Source: Lasiosphaeria ovina (taxonomy: Eukaryota > Ascomycota > Sordariomycetes > Sordariales > Lasiosphaeriaceae). Taken from it: 64,000 nucleotides of DNA. Under the pieces are notes generated by a model. It saw nothing but the letters and a program-made list of their open reading frames with translations, searched no databases and was not told the DNA's origin. The position numbers were made by a program, and so were the translations under genes. This document shows, piece after piece, positions 47,678-57,913 of this stretch; within the stretch, counting starts at the first letter, position 1; the number at the start of each line of letters is the position of its first letter. The stretch covers positions 2,232,001-2,296,000 of the forward strand of contig JAULSN010000008.1 in NCBI GenBank assembly GCA_033439765.1. The letters are read 5' to 3'.

Positions 47678-50600
47678 ATGGAGGGCCATGAGAACGTGGT
47701 AAGTTGATTCCAGGCTTCCGTTGCCGCAGAGGCGTCGTCGCATGCTGACCAGACTCGGGCGCGCCAGAACTTCAAGTCGGGTCTCCGGCCCCCGAACGGC
47801 TATCATGTCCCAGCAGCCGCCCCGACAACATGTCTCCAAGAGATCACCGACTCGCAGAGCAACTCGCGAATACATACGTCGACAATGGCCCCCCCGCAAC
47901 AAGGAATCAAACGCGCATTCATCGGAAACAGTATGTACCTCTTATTGTCCCTGATCCTCCATCTCCCGCTCCTCAGGATGCTGACGTGGATGGAAATGGC
48001 TAGTGTCGCAACCAGACCGGGACCCGAAGCGAAAAACACTGATGGAAATGGCAGGCGAGCCCACCGGAGCATCCAGGTCGCAACTTCCTTCAGCGCCCCC
48101 AGCCAGCGCGCGAATCGGGCTCAAGGGTAACACGATCGCCAACCTGAGCAATGCAAATGTAGGTACCCAGATCCCTTCTCTTCGCGCCCGCCACATTCCG
48201 AAACCAAGCCGTCAATAAGCCGCCCGAAGCCAAGCCCCGACCTGGAGGATCCGATACGCGATTTGGGAAACTGGTCGAGCTCATTCCTCTGCCATGGCCC
48301 ACTTGGGAGGCGCATCTTCGCCGCGGCGGTCGGTTCTCAATGGACGGGCCTCCAGTGAATCCTGCGCTCGCTCAGGAGGGGTGCGGTTGGCTATTGAGCT
48401 GGCATTTCTGTTGCGTCCGGATTGTTCTGACTCCTGTGCTTCTAGGTCAAGCCTCCTGTCAGCGGAACCGGAATCGTGCTCCCCAGGCAGACCTCGAGCG
48501 CCTCGGCATCGTTGCGACCGACACCCGTGAGCAATTTTACAAAGAGTATGGGGCCCGGGAGCCGCCCGCCGTCACGACCGCCGACCTCGATGGGCTTCAG
48601 TCAGTCCCAGTCTATCAACGCTCGTCAACGAGGGAACACGCGCTCGAGACCGGCCACAGCGATGGGTGACAATGTCATCGATTTTGAAGGAGAATCAACC
48701 CAGCAGTCCAATGGTACGAACATTTCGCCTCCTTTAAAGACCCCGACTAGGAAGCTGCGGTCCAAAAAGTTGCGAAGGACTGTCTCCAAACAGTCTCAAG
48801 CACCGCATGTGAAACAGCAGGAAGAGGGAGTCATGTTTGGACTCGGCACACGTTTAGGAAGTCTGTCACTCCAAGATGGCGAGGCAGATGCCAATCTTAA
48901 GGGAGGTCAAGTGATCTCGGAGCAAGAGGGGCCGTTTCCATATCGTCTACCCCAGTCCAAAACCAATCAAGACGGCATCTTCCTCCTTCCAAGTCAGAGA
49001 GAGGAAACGGCCGGGCCCGATCAAGTGGGGCCTGTCAATTCTGAGCCGGTGCCGATCGAGTGGCCGCCGAAAACACCACGTCCTTCGAGTGCGTGTCTTG
49101 TTCGGGAGGTGGAGAAACTCGAGACGCTAGTCAAGTCGACCTACAACAAGACTCCGGCTTCGCCTACCAAGTCCCTTTCTCCTGTCAAACCAATATTCTT
49201 AACCAAGGACTCTAACACAACCTCTTTTACAGCATGGAACGTCGACGATCGACTTCTCCAGGTGGAATCGCAGTTCAAGGTGATGAAGGAGGCCATGAAC
49301 AATTCTCTAACTGACAAGAAGGCATTGGAGGAGGTGGTTGAACTCATAAAGACAAGAGGTATGTCTTCCATCGAGGTCTTGTATTTTCAGATGCTGACTG
49401 TGACGGTGCAGCCGAGGGCGCCGATCGCAAGAAGCAGGAACTGGGCGAGGAGAATAAGCTGTTGGCTGAACAGAACAACATGCTGAAGACAGAAGCAACC
49501 GCTTTACAAGCGCAGGTTCAATCACTTGTTCGGGCCTTGGAGGAAGACCAGAGAACCCGGAAACACGAATTCCAGGACCAAGCGCGGGACCACAGACTTG
49601 AGCTCGATGAGCTCAGGAGGGAGCTCAAGGACGAGACGGACAGGCTGCAGCGGACCCATCGCGAAGCCTTGGAGGCAATGGAGAGGCACTACAGAGTTGA
49701 GCTGGAGGACGAGCGGAGCCAAAGGTCCAGGGATCTTCTGGAACTGCGAACAAAGCTTGGAATGGAACAGCAAGATGCGAGCCTCGCAATGTTGGGCAAG
49801 GATCGCGAAATTCAGGACCTGCGCTCGCAGATGGAAGCTCTGAGGTCAGACCTTGACCGAGAGCAGACTGTCAAGACAAACCTCCAGCTCCAAGCGGCTG
49901 AGATGTCTACCACGAACATGACGTTAGAGGACCGAAATCGCGCTCTTCGGGCACAGATCGACTTCCTTGAATCAGACAGCAAGCAGCAATCCGACTCCTT
50001 CGCGAGCATGGAGGCTCGTCTTCAAGAGGCGTTGCGGGCGGCCGAGGAGGCACGCCAGAAGTTGATCAAGGAAGAGACCGAACGCCGGATGCTCTTCAAC
50101 AAATACCAGGAGCTGAAGGGAAATATTCGCGTCATGTGCCGCGTCCGCCCAGTTCTCGACCCGACAGAAGGAGAGGAAGCCAAGGTCATGTTCCCCGACT
50201 TCAAGACATCAACCCAAATCGACATCACAGGGCCCGAGGAGAAGAGTAGTCTGGGCAACAATACCCGCAAGGTTATACCCTTCGAGTTTGACCGCGTGTT
50301 CTCACCGGCGGTACACAACGAGGAGGTGTTTGGCGAGATCTCGCAGCTCGTACAGAGCGCCCTCGATGGCTACAACGTCTGCATCTTCTGCTATGGCCAA
50401 ACCGGCTCTGGAAAGACGCATACGATGTCGTCTACCGACGGCATGATTCCCAGGGCCACCCACATGATCTACGAGACAATAACCAAGTTGAAGGAGAAGT
50501 CCTGGTCGTACACAATGGAGGGCAGCTTTGTGGAAGTATATAACGAGGAGCTGCACGACCTTCTCACGCCTTCAACGGACTCCAAAAAGCGGCTGGAGAT

Positions 50601-51227
50601 TCGGCACGACGATTCTCGCAAGCAGACGGCCGTGCTTAATTGCAAGTCGGTCGCGTTGGACTCGCCTGACAAGGTAGAGACGATGCTTCGACAGGCCCAG
50701 AACAATCGCAGCGTAGCGGCGACCAAGGCCAACGAGAGGTCGTCGCGTTCGCACTCTGTCTTCATCCTCAAGTTGGTGGGCGAGAACTCGGCGACCCACG
50801 AGCGCTGCGAGGGCACGCTGAATCTGGTCGATCTCGCGGGATCCGAACGACTCAAGCATTCTGGAGCTGAGGGCGACCGTATGAAGGAAACTCAAAGCAT
50901 CAACAAGAGCTTGGCCTGTCTCGGCGATGTGATTGAAGCCCTGGGCCGCGGCTCGGCGCACATACCCTACCGCAACTCGAAGTTGACCCACCTCCTCCAG
51001 TACTCTCTCGGCGGGAACTCCAAGACGCTCATGTTTGTCATGGTCAGCCCCCTAGAGGCGCACCTGAAGGAGACGATTACGAGTTTGCGGTTTGCTACGA
51101 AGGTGAGTACTCCAGGAGTTAACCCGCTGTTGATATCACGAGACTGACAAGATTTTAGGTGCACAACACCCACATCGGGACCGCCAAGTCAACCAAGAAG
51201 CTGAAAGACCGCACAAGCGAGTCATGA
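47678..51227 (+). CDS. klpA: Kinesin-14, C-terminal motor (KlpA/Kar3 type)
   Basis: A seven-exon model (47678-47698, 47768-47930, 48004-48162, 48220-48380, 48446-49358, 49412-51102, 51159-51227) gives about 1058 residues. The family makes minus-end-directed motors of spindle and cytoplasmic microtubules. The N-terminal 430 residues are basic, Ser/Pro-rich and probably bind microtubules; a coiled coil runs through about 440-690 (EENKLLAEQNNML onward); the neck KGNIRVMCRVRP leads into the motor, with the P-loop GQTGSGKTHT, switch I NERSSRSHS, switch II DLAGSE, and YRNSKLTHLLQ. The neck-before-motor order proves the C-motor class. Exons 5-7 are secure; the junction between exons 3 and 4 is uncertain because several AG acceptors are possible at 48219-48234, and the seven-codon first exon is chosen because it gives the MENV-like start seen in KlpA. 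Confidence 0.9.
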
Positions 51228-52100
51228 GTGACACAATCTCCTTGGATGACGGATGTTTTGCACCGGGAGTCACGAGAGGGAAGTTAATGATACCACGAAT
51301 GCCATTGTTAATGTTGTTGCGCAGGGGGGCGAGGGAAGTTTGAGGGGGCTTTACTTGGCGCATTTAGAATAATAGGGCGGACAGCGAGCGCGCTCTTGTG
51401 AATATTGTATCGAGCTTTCAGCTTTATTTTCGCTTCTTGTCGACATGCTTACGGATTAAGGATTTTTTTAGCCTGGCTGGGGAAGGGTTGCGTGTTTTCC
51501 CCCGTCCGGTCCGTTTGGGCACGCTTCGGAGGGTAGGATAGGAGGTGTCGGTTGGTTTGGGTTTCGGTTTGGCTTGTATAATTGTTGCTTCTGTAGGAGC
51601 TTTCAAATTGAACTCCTGCCCGGAGGTACAGATATGGAAGCTGGCGTTGCGTTCCGATGGTCGTGATTATCTTGCTGTGTCCTCAAGATTAATAGGGGAC
51701 TCCAGATGAACTATGGCTGTCGCCACTCGATTCGTGAGGTGATTCCAGTAACTGGCTACTGTGCAAAGATGGCAAGTACGGTAGCGCAGGTGGATGAAGA
51801 GGAACCCTGTCTCATGGCATGTTCTCCAGAGAAGCCGAGATGCTCCTCTTGCAAAAATTGCATTGATCAAATACATCAAACAGTTGGGTATATAACAAGT
51901 CAGATCCGCATGGTGAATTACAGCGTCTCTTACCTCTCAACGAGCTCTGCCAGGATGGTTAAAAAACTCCAGACGCCGTCTTTTATTTACATACAAACGT
52001 ACCTGTACACATTTAGGCCATGCACCTACCTATCTACGCTGCTTGTTAAAAAGGATGAACAAGAACCCTACAGGTGGCGAGGGAACTCTTTCCGGAGAGT
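51228..52100. other. Intergenic between convergent genes
   Basis: The spacer holds the 3' ends of the kinesin and the hypothetical minus-strand gene. Plus-strand frames near 51706 are extensions of antisense sequence and are not supported. Confidence 0.45.
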
Positions 52101-53189
52101 TCAGACTGCTTCCCAGTCCATGGCATCAACCATGAACTCCCACTGCTCCTCGTCTGTCGCCGTCCAGTCGACGCCGCCACCGCCGTCGCCGCCTCCATCG
52201 CTCACGATGTCCATGCTATCGTCGCCCTCGTCGCCTTCGCTGTCGCCGCCCACGAAGCGCTCGGCGATCACAAACGCCGCGTCAAAGCCCTCAAACACGG
52301 TCGTCAGCATCCGATCCAGGTCGTACACCTCGAGCGGCACCGACACCTTCTTGGTGTCCACATCGTCTCCCGCCGTCTTCCACCGGTTCCGCAGGTCCTT
52401 GGCTCGCCCGAGCTGGCGTCGTACTTCGCCCGTGCCGAGAACCTCGTGCAGCGGGTTCTCCTTGTCGTCCAGCGCCTCGAGGACGTTGGCGTGGTACCGG
52501 TGGCCCCACGGGCCTGGACTGCCTTGTCCGCTGTGGTTATTGCCGGCGCTGCCGGGGTACCCACCACCGTTTGGCGCGTCACTTGCCCTGTTGCTGTCTA
52601 TTCCGTCGTCTGTGCTCCTTGAGTTCCTGCTATTTCCGCCCCAGACGCTCGAAGACAGCCCGTTTGAGGGCGGTGGGGCGGCGGTGCGCGAGGGCGTCCG
52701 CGACGGTACCGAGATGCCGCCCCGCGAGATTGTGATGCCGAACACGCCCAGCAAATGCACTAGGGCGCGTTCTATCAACATGTAGTACTCGAAGAAATCG
52801 AGCTTGAACATCAGTTCGGCCTCTGCCGCCTGCACGACTGCGGCCTGGGCCTGCTGCACGGCGGGGGCCTTAGCACCGCCCCGCGCTACGGCCTGGTGGT
52901 AGCCTGTGGCGAGGAACGGCAGTTTCCACTGCAGCCGCCGCACGATCTTGGTGTACCGCACGAGCTCGTGCGTTGCCGGGGACGGGGACGATGCGAGCGA
53001 CGAGGTCTGTCGTGCGCTGCCGCCGTTGCTGCCGCCGACGACGCCGATGCTGCGGCCACCGCCCGTCGGGGCAGGAGTGATGGTCAGCGGGGGTGGTTGG
53101 AGCGGAGGCGGGGGGAAATCACGAGACCGTGAGCTCTGGTGATACGATTGCCGCCAAGGTGCGTGGCGGGAGTTGGCGAGGCCCGGCAT
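52101..53189 (-). CDS. Conserved-looking hypothetical protein, 362 residues
   Basis: A single exon; the start was taken at the ATG at 53189 because the longer frame opens with TTG. The first 80 residues are Pro/Gly/Ser-rich. A helical core follows: HELVRYTKIVRRLQWKL, then AQAAVVQAAEAELMFKLDFF and YYMLIERALVHLLGVFGI, whose amphipathic pattern suggests a packed helical bundle. After a Ser/Gly/Asn-rich linker comes WGHRYHANVLEALDDKENPLHEVLG, then LGRAKDLRNRWKTA and LDRMLTTVFEGFDAAFVIAERFV, and a strongly acidic, Gly-rich end. The alternation of conserved helices and variable linkers suggests a real fungal family, but I cannot name it. It has no signal peptide or transmembrane segment. Confidence 0.75.
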   Translation of the reverse strand: MPGLANSRHAPWRQSYHQSSRSRDFPPPPLQPPPLTITPAPTGGGRSIGVVGGSNGGSARQTSSLASSPSPATHELVRYTKIVRRLQWKLPFLATGYHQAVARGGAKAPAVQQAQAAVVQAAEAELMFKLDFFEYYMLIERALVHLLGVFGITISRGGISVPSRTPSRTAAPPPSNGLSSSVWGGNSRNSRSTDDGIDSNRASDAPNGGGYPGSAGNNHSGQGSPGPWGHRYHANVLEALDDKENPLHEVLGTGEVRRQLGRAKDLRNRWKTAGDDVDTKKVSVPLEVYDLDRMLTTVFEGFDAAFVIAERFVGGDSEGDEGDDSMDIVSDGGGDGGGGVDWTATDEEQWEFMVDAMDWEAV

Positions 53190-53707
53190 ATCCTTCAAGG
53201 GTGGTGTGGTGGTCGCAATGGTGGTGGTGATTATTGACCAGATTCGCAATTGGTGATATGCCTGTCACGGTCGAAGTCGAAGCTGTCGTCAGCGATTTAG
53301 CAGCGCAGGAGAAGATGTGAGTGAGGGTTGAAGGTGCCCGTTGATGCGGAAAAAAGTAAAAAGAATTTTGGGAATTTTGGCCAACAGATACAAATCTAAG
53401 TCTCATACTTCCTACTTCCACTACCAGAAAATGAACGCGTCAAACATCTCAGGTTTCGCGCCGCGGGGTTGTGGAGAAATCGGTAAAGTTCGTGCATCGG
53501 GTACAGTCGAGGTCATTCACGCGCCGTCTTCCACAAAACCGAGTTCACGGGTCGCGACTGTTGCGTACAACCCACGTTCAATTTGCAAATTACCACGCTG
53601 CGAGATTCTCAAAAATAATGGGCGTCGAGAGCAAAATGAAGCGAAATGCAGCAGATTTTCTTCTTCGCGTCCCAAGCCAGAGCCCGAGACTGCAATGAAA
53701 AAAAAAA
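53190..53707. other. Spacer between hypothetical gene and U2 snRNA gene
   Basis: The spacer holds the promoter of the hypothetical gene and the region downstream of U2, both on the minus strand. A long plus-strand frame spanning 53341-53952 is antisense to U2 and is not considered coding. Confidence 0.5.
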
Positions 53708-53900
53708 GGGTTCGCATCGCCTGGAGGCAGTGTAATACCAGGGACACAGTGGAAGACCTCCATAGGCAAGCCCAGCGGGAGGTCAACCGAGAGACAAAAA
53801 TTAGGATAATCAAGATTCTACTCCGTAGAGTAGTTTCAGAGATTAAACTGAAAAGAACAGATACTACACTTGATCTAAGCCAAAAGGCAAAGAGAGCTGC
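53708..53900 (-). ncRNA. U2: U2 spliceosomal snRNA
   Basis: On the minus strand the sequence GCCTTTTGGCTTAGATC is followed by AAGTGTAGTATCTGTTC, near-identical to the 5' domain of U2 in yeast and human. The branch-site-pairing GTAGTA lies at 53867-53862, then TTTTCAGTTTAATCTCTG (stem IIa region), an Sm-type site AATTTTTG at 53802-53795, and a stem-loop IV reading CCTGGTATTACACTGCCTCC, matching the U2B'' binding hairpin. About 193 nt, the usual length of U2. The ends are estimated: 5' near 53900 by alignment to the yeast start, 3' near 53708 after stem IV. The branch sites of this window's introns (CTAAC/CTGAC) fit this pairing sequence. Confidence 0.95.
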
Positions 53901-53943
53901 AGAAGAAAAGAAAAGAAGTCCAGAAGGTGGGAGACGGCGCGCG

Positions 53944-53951
53944 TATATATA
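53944..53951 (-). promoter_or_regulatory. TATA-like box of the U2 gene
   Basis: TATATATA about 44-51 bases upstream of the estimated U2 5' end, in an otherwise GC-rich stretch. Position and sequence fit a TATA element for an snRNA promoter. Confidence 0.5.
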
Positions 53952-54193
53952 GAGGGTGTAGTTGGTCCGTGCACGACTGCAAATTTTGGGGTGGGCCTGA
54001 GACCCGCTGCTGGCCCCACTTCGAGGGCTGACTCAGAGCGGGCCACGACAGGGCAGGGCAGGAGCGAACCACGCGCCAGCCCGAAGACTCACGTCAGTCA
54101 CCACTCATCGAGTCCACCACGCCATCCACTGCGTGTGAGAGCTGGGGCAGGCACGAGAGTGGTCACACTGCACCTGTAGAGCAAACATTCCTC

Positions 54194-54515
54194 TTTTTTT
54201 TTTTTTTTTTTTTTGGCTTAGTGCTGAGCATTTCCCAAGTGCTGAGCACTGTCCCTGCTTAGTGCCAAGCTTCCCGCATGCACTGAGCAACTTCCTATTG
54301 GTTACACACCTGTGGGCTTCCCTACAGGCTCGGAGCTCCCGCTCCTGACAATTCCTTACTACTGTGTAGGTCCCGAGTTCCGTATACAGGACACGGGCGT
54401 GATGAACAAGAGTGCCCGGAGTCCCGCACCGGGTCTCAGGGGCTCTCCTAATTAGTTGCACCCAAACCGGGTGTGCCCCACCCTGATGCATCCACCACTG
54501 TGCTCCCTCAGGGAT
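54194..54515 (-). mobile_element. SINE-like retroelement copy with poly(A) tail
   Basis: On the minus strand about 300 nt of GC-rich sequence without an open frame ends in 21 A (the 21-T run at 54194-54214 on the plus strand). Next to the tail are short repeats of an AGTGCTGAGCA-like unit. The minus-strand 5' part contains TGGTGGATGCATCAGGG and ACCCGGTTTGGGTGC, faintly like the A and B boxes of a pol III promoter. A non-coding body plus a long A tail is the hallmark of a SINE or a 5'-truncated LINE. The 5' boundary near 54515 is an estimate and I found no clear target-site duplication. Confidence 0.5.
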
Positions 54516-54720
54516 TCGTGATTATTCGGTATATACCTAGTTTTATATATCCGTAATCTACCCCCTAGCGCTCTCCCGCAATATGCCGCTACCTGGCTAT
54601 ATTCTCCGGTAGAGGTTTACTATAAAATTAATATCGCGATAACTATATACACAGGCTTAAGGATGCTCTAGCTTAGGACCCTTTCCGACTTTTCGTATCT
54701 TCTTCTATATATATTCCAGA
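54516..54720. other. AT-rich, probably RIP-mutated segment
   Basis: A run of TA-rich sequence with many TATA steps (for example around 54540-54560, 54620-54660, 54705-54715) sharply distinct from its GC-balanced flanks. In filamentous ascomycetes such patches typically result from repeat-induced C-to-T mutation of transposons. This is inferred from composition only. Confidence 0.45.
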
Positions 54721-54721
54721 C

Positions 54722-55460
54722 GTCCAAAGATGCCAAGGACCTCGACCTAGCCATTCGCCACGCACAATCCGCGATCGAACACCCCCCCAGCACCCAAGCA
54801 AAGGCAGATTTTGGTCTGCTTAGCCTCTTGGGCGTCTTGCTCACGGAGCGCTACCTAGTGTCCAGCGACCCTGCCGATGCCCGAGAGTCTACCCAATTCT
54901 TCCAAAAATCCGTGGAGCAATGGCCCCCCAAATGAAGGTAGCGACGACGAGTCGGTTGATAACTGGATGCGATTCTTGAAAGACTTTCGCACTTGTCTCG
55001 ATAGGCGCTGCAGAAAGACAAGGCAGCGAAGCGGCGTGGACGAAGCAATCCATTTACTCGAGGGTCTCTCTATACACAGGTCTAATAGTTCTAGAATATT
55101 CACTCATGCGCTTAGTCTAGAGCGTGCCGAACTATGTAGACTTGGATACGAGTTGAAGGAAGACGTCGAGTATCTCGAAAGGGGGATTATAATCTCGCGA
55201 GAAGTCTGCGAGGAGGTCAAATCACGTAAAACCCAGCAGCTGGCCGTGGCGATCAAGTCCGAGGGCCACAACGCAGTCTGGGACTTGTGTCATCAACGCC
55301 CTCAGGACTACCATGCACCACTGGTATGAGCACACCAGCACTCTGCCACCCATCACGGCGAACGACGTTCTCGGCGCGGGAGAAATCGCCGATCTCGTCC
55401 CGAACACGGTCCCCATGTAGGCTAAGGCCACCTGGCTGTACAAGGCGGCGGCGAGGTCCG
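54722..55460 (+). pseudogene. Broken TPR-repeat gene fragment
   Basis: Three consecutive frames carry pieces of one protein-like sequence. The first (from 54722) reads KDAKDLDLAIRHAQSAIEH then LLGVLLTERYLVSSDPAD and stops at about 54933; the second (about 54945-55329) reads DEAIHLLEGLSIHRSN and LGYELKEDVEYLERGIIIS, both helical repeats of TPR style; the third (about 55290-55420) reads MHHWYEHTSTLPPITANDV and stops, after which WLYKAAARSE continues past the stop. The changes of frame and the internal stops mean it cannot be translated as one product without unlikely introns. TPR arrays of this kind occur in fungal NLR/CHAT-type proteins; which class this came from is unknown. The AT-rich segment directly precedes it. 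Confidence 0.6.
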
Positions 55461-55901
55461 AGGTGAGAGTTTGCCATTGCTGGAAATTTACTTTTAAATA
55501 TTGTTACTCGGCCGACACGAAGCTAAAGACATCCAACAAAGCAGCTTCAAATTTGGGCTTCGCCCACTCTCTTTTGCGAGGGCAGGTTCAAGTCTCGCAC
55601 CGAACTCGGTCATTGCTCACCTTCATGATTTCATCCCTTCAACCAACGCTCCCCTTCTTCTTGTTGCTATATTGTGACCACCTTGATTAGGTGTACCTAC
55701 CTTCTCTCACGGTAGTGAATTATCTGTTGTAGAGATGCCTTTCCAAGTGCAGTTACGGTGTACCGCTATCTAGCTATAGTTGTGGGATACCGCCGGGAAG
55801 TGGGAGTCAATCAGAAGCTGGGTCACGCCTATTAATTCTTACCGATAATAGCAAAGTCCGTCAACTCGGAGAGGATGGCGTAATCTGGTTTCTTCGCCCA
55901 A
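55461..55901. other. Spacer right of the TPR relic
   Basis: No gene is seen. A T-arm-like stretch at about 55582-55600 (GCAGGTTCAAGTCTCGC) has a mismatched stem and no matching acceptor, so it is not called as a tRNA. Confidence 0.4.
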
Positions 55902-57913
55902 TCAGATTCTTAATCCCATCGGCAACCCGCTGTCCGTTACCAAGACTCTGTGATGCGGCTGGACCTCCTTATCGCCGCGCAACCACCTACTGCGCGCGGG
56001 ACTCGTCATCAGCACCTTGAACCGCACACCCGCCTCGGCCCCGTCGACCAAGTCCTCGAGCATGCCCATGACGGCCCAGTATTCGCTGCTCCACTCATCC
56101 ATCTCGAGCCGGCCGATGTCGTCGACGATGCATATGACGTTGTAGTGAGAGGGTATCTGGCCGACGACGAGTTTGAACATGAGGCAGAGCTCCGCAACCG
56201 GGATGCAGGTGTGGTTGCGGCCCTCAAGCGCGGCCAGGTCCAGGTCGTCGAGACAGACCTTGGGCCAGGCGCGGAGGAACTGGGCGATGAGGCTGCGCAT
56301 CAGGCCCCGCGGGCCCCGGAGGGCGTCCTTGACGGCAACGTGCTGCCCGCAGAAGAAGGACAGCGTGACGGTCGTGTGGGGCGCCTCGTTGAACTTGTGC
56401 ACCAGCTGCGCGCAAAAGTACGAAATGGGCGACGTCTTGCCGTAGATGCGCTCCAGGCGGGCCTCGACGTAGACGAGGTCGGACACGTCGGCGCTCATCC
56501 ACCGCTGGAATCTGGTGTCGAGGACGATGGTCGCCCCGGCGGACGTGGACTTGGCGTCGAACTCCTGCCCCTGCTGCCGGACGAAGCTGACGTCCTGCGC
56601 CGCGTGCCCGCGCTGCACGTCGAGTACCCACTGCAGCTGCACGAGCTTGGTGTCGGGCGTGGTCGGCGACCCTAGAACCGAGGCTGAAGCCGAAGAGCTC
56701 GCTCGCCTGGGATTGGTACTAGCAGCTGTATGCTCTTCCCGTTTCTCCTCCCCCTCCTCCTCGCTTCGTTTGTAGTAGTTGAACACTGCCCCAACCACCG
56801 TTAGCGTACAGAGAGTCATGTGTCCTGAGTTATTAGATACTCACTTTCCACTGCGTCAGACAGCATCTTGGCCATACCGTCCTGGCTGGCGAGCGCGTAG
56901 TGGACCATGTCGACAATGTTCTGCTGCAGCGCGTCCATGCCTTGGAACTGCTCGTGGAGGCCGATGACGCCCTGGTGGATATCCTCGACGTGCTCCTTTG
57001 TGATCTTGGCCGCCTCGTTAGTGAACTGGTCGCTGAGCGCCCTCGCACGCATGTCCACCCGCCTCGTGTCGTTCCGGATGGAGTCCAGCAGCCGCCCTGC
57101 TTGCGTGGACCGGAGCGGGGCGGCGAGCTTGGCTAATCTCTCCGGGACGAGAATTTTGATGAGATGGGGGATTGCGTCGAACAGGGTGATGCGCAGCTGG
57201 TCTAGGGCGTCGCAGAGCCTGGCATCGGCCGGGGCAATCTCCGAGGCGTTTCCGGCGATGGCGATGGTGTAGGTTACGTCTTCAAAGGCGTTGATAATGT
57301 CTCCTCTGGTTTTCTCCCGACCTCTGGCTAGCTGCGCAGATTCTCCGTCAGATAGAGATCCGGCCAAGACGACGCGGGGCTTATTGGGCAGTCTCTTACG
57401 TGCAGGACGAGAGCCAGCCCGCCGTGGAGTAAGCTCAGCTCGTCCGGGATCGCTTGCAAGACGGGCTGAAACAAGTTTGACATGTCGGTCAAGACCATTC
57501 TCCCCTTAACCCACAACGTCTTGTCGCGTTCCATCCGCTTGGCGACGGCGTCATCGGCGTCCCGCAACTTCTCAAGCACGTCGGACCACTCGCAGTTCCT
57601 GACGTCGAAATTGATCTCGGGTTTGCGGCTCAACTGATCTAGGTCGCGACTATACTTGTTCAACGCCGTCATGAAATCTCTGAACAGGATAAAGGAGGTA
57701 AGCTTCGCGATTGCAGTATCCATCGCCCGAAGCTCGACTGATTTTATCTTACTGTATCCTGTCCCCCGGCTGTTGAAGGCTCGCCTGCGACGAAGCCCTT
57801 AGATGTGGCGGCTTCACGACAAACGCGTCGTGCATCTCCTCCATCTCTTCTTTCCTGTCGTGGAAGTACTTGTTGACGATGATGCTTGGCTCCGCGTCCA
57901 GGGGCGACGACAT
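55902..57913 (-). CDS. STAND-like protein with DUF7708-type N-terminal domain
   Basis: Four exons, 57913-57753, 57679-57400, 57331-56845 and 56785-55902, give 603 residues; the introns are 73, 68 and 59 nt with standard ends. The first 300 residues are helical: NFDVRNCEWSDVLEKLRDAD, then LLHGGLALVLHLARGREK spanning an intron, a layout typical of the fungal DUF7708 domain found at the N-terminus of STAND proteins. The C-terminal half has YVEARLERIYGKTSPISYF, FFCGQHV and a Walker-B-like VICIVDDIGRLE, but I see no GxxxxGK[ST] P-loop. It stops soon after, without WD, ankyrin or TPR repeats. It is transcribed divergently from the AAA ATPase gene, 606 bases between start codons. The ATG at 57913 replaces a longer TTG frame. 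Fungal STANDs are associated with non-self recognition; whether this one is active is unknown. Confidence 0.75.

Noticed and set aside
47721..47954. Arg-rich alternative frame for kinesin exon 2
   Set aside because: The frame giving GLRPPNGYHV and LQEITDSQSNSR looks like natural KlpA-type N-terminal sequence, and it splices in phase on both sides.
53341..53952. 203-codon plus-strand frame
   Set aside because: It is antisense to an unmistakable U2 snRNA and is Lys/Arg-rich only because of the complementary RNA sequence.
55582..55600. tRNA T-arm-like sequence GCAGGTTCAAGTCTCGC
   Set aside because: The stem has a mismatch and a wobble, and no matching acceptor or D-arm is found upstream.
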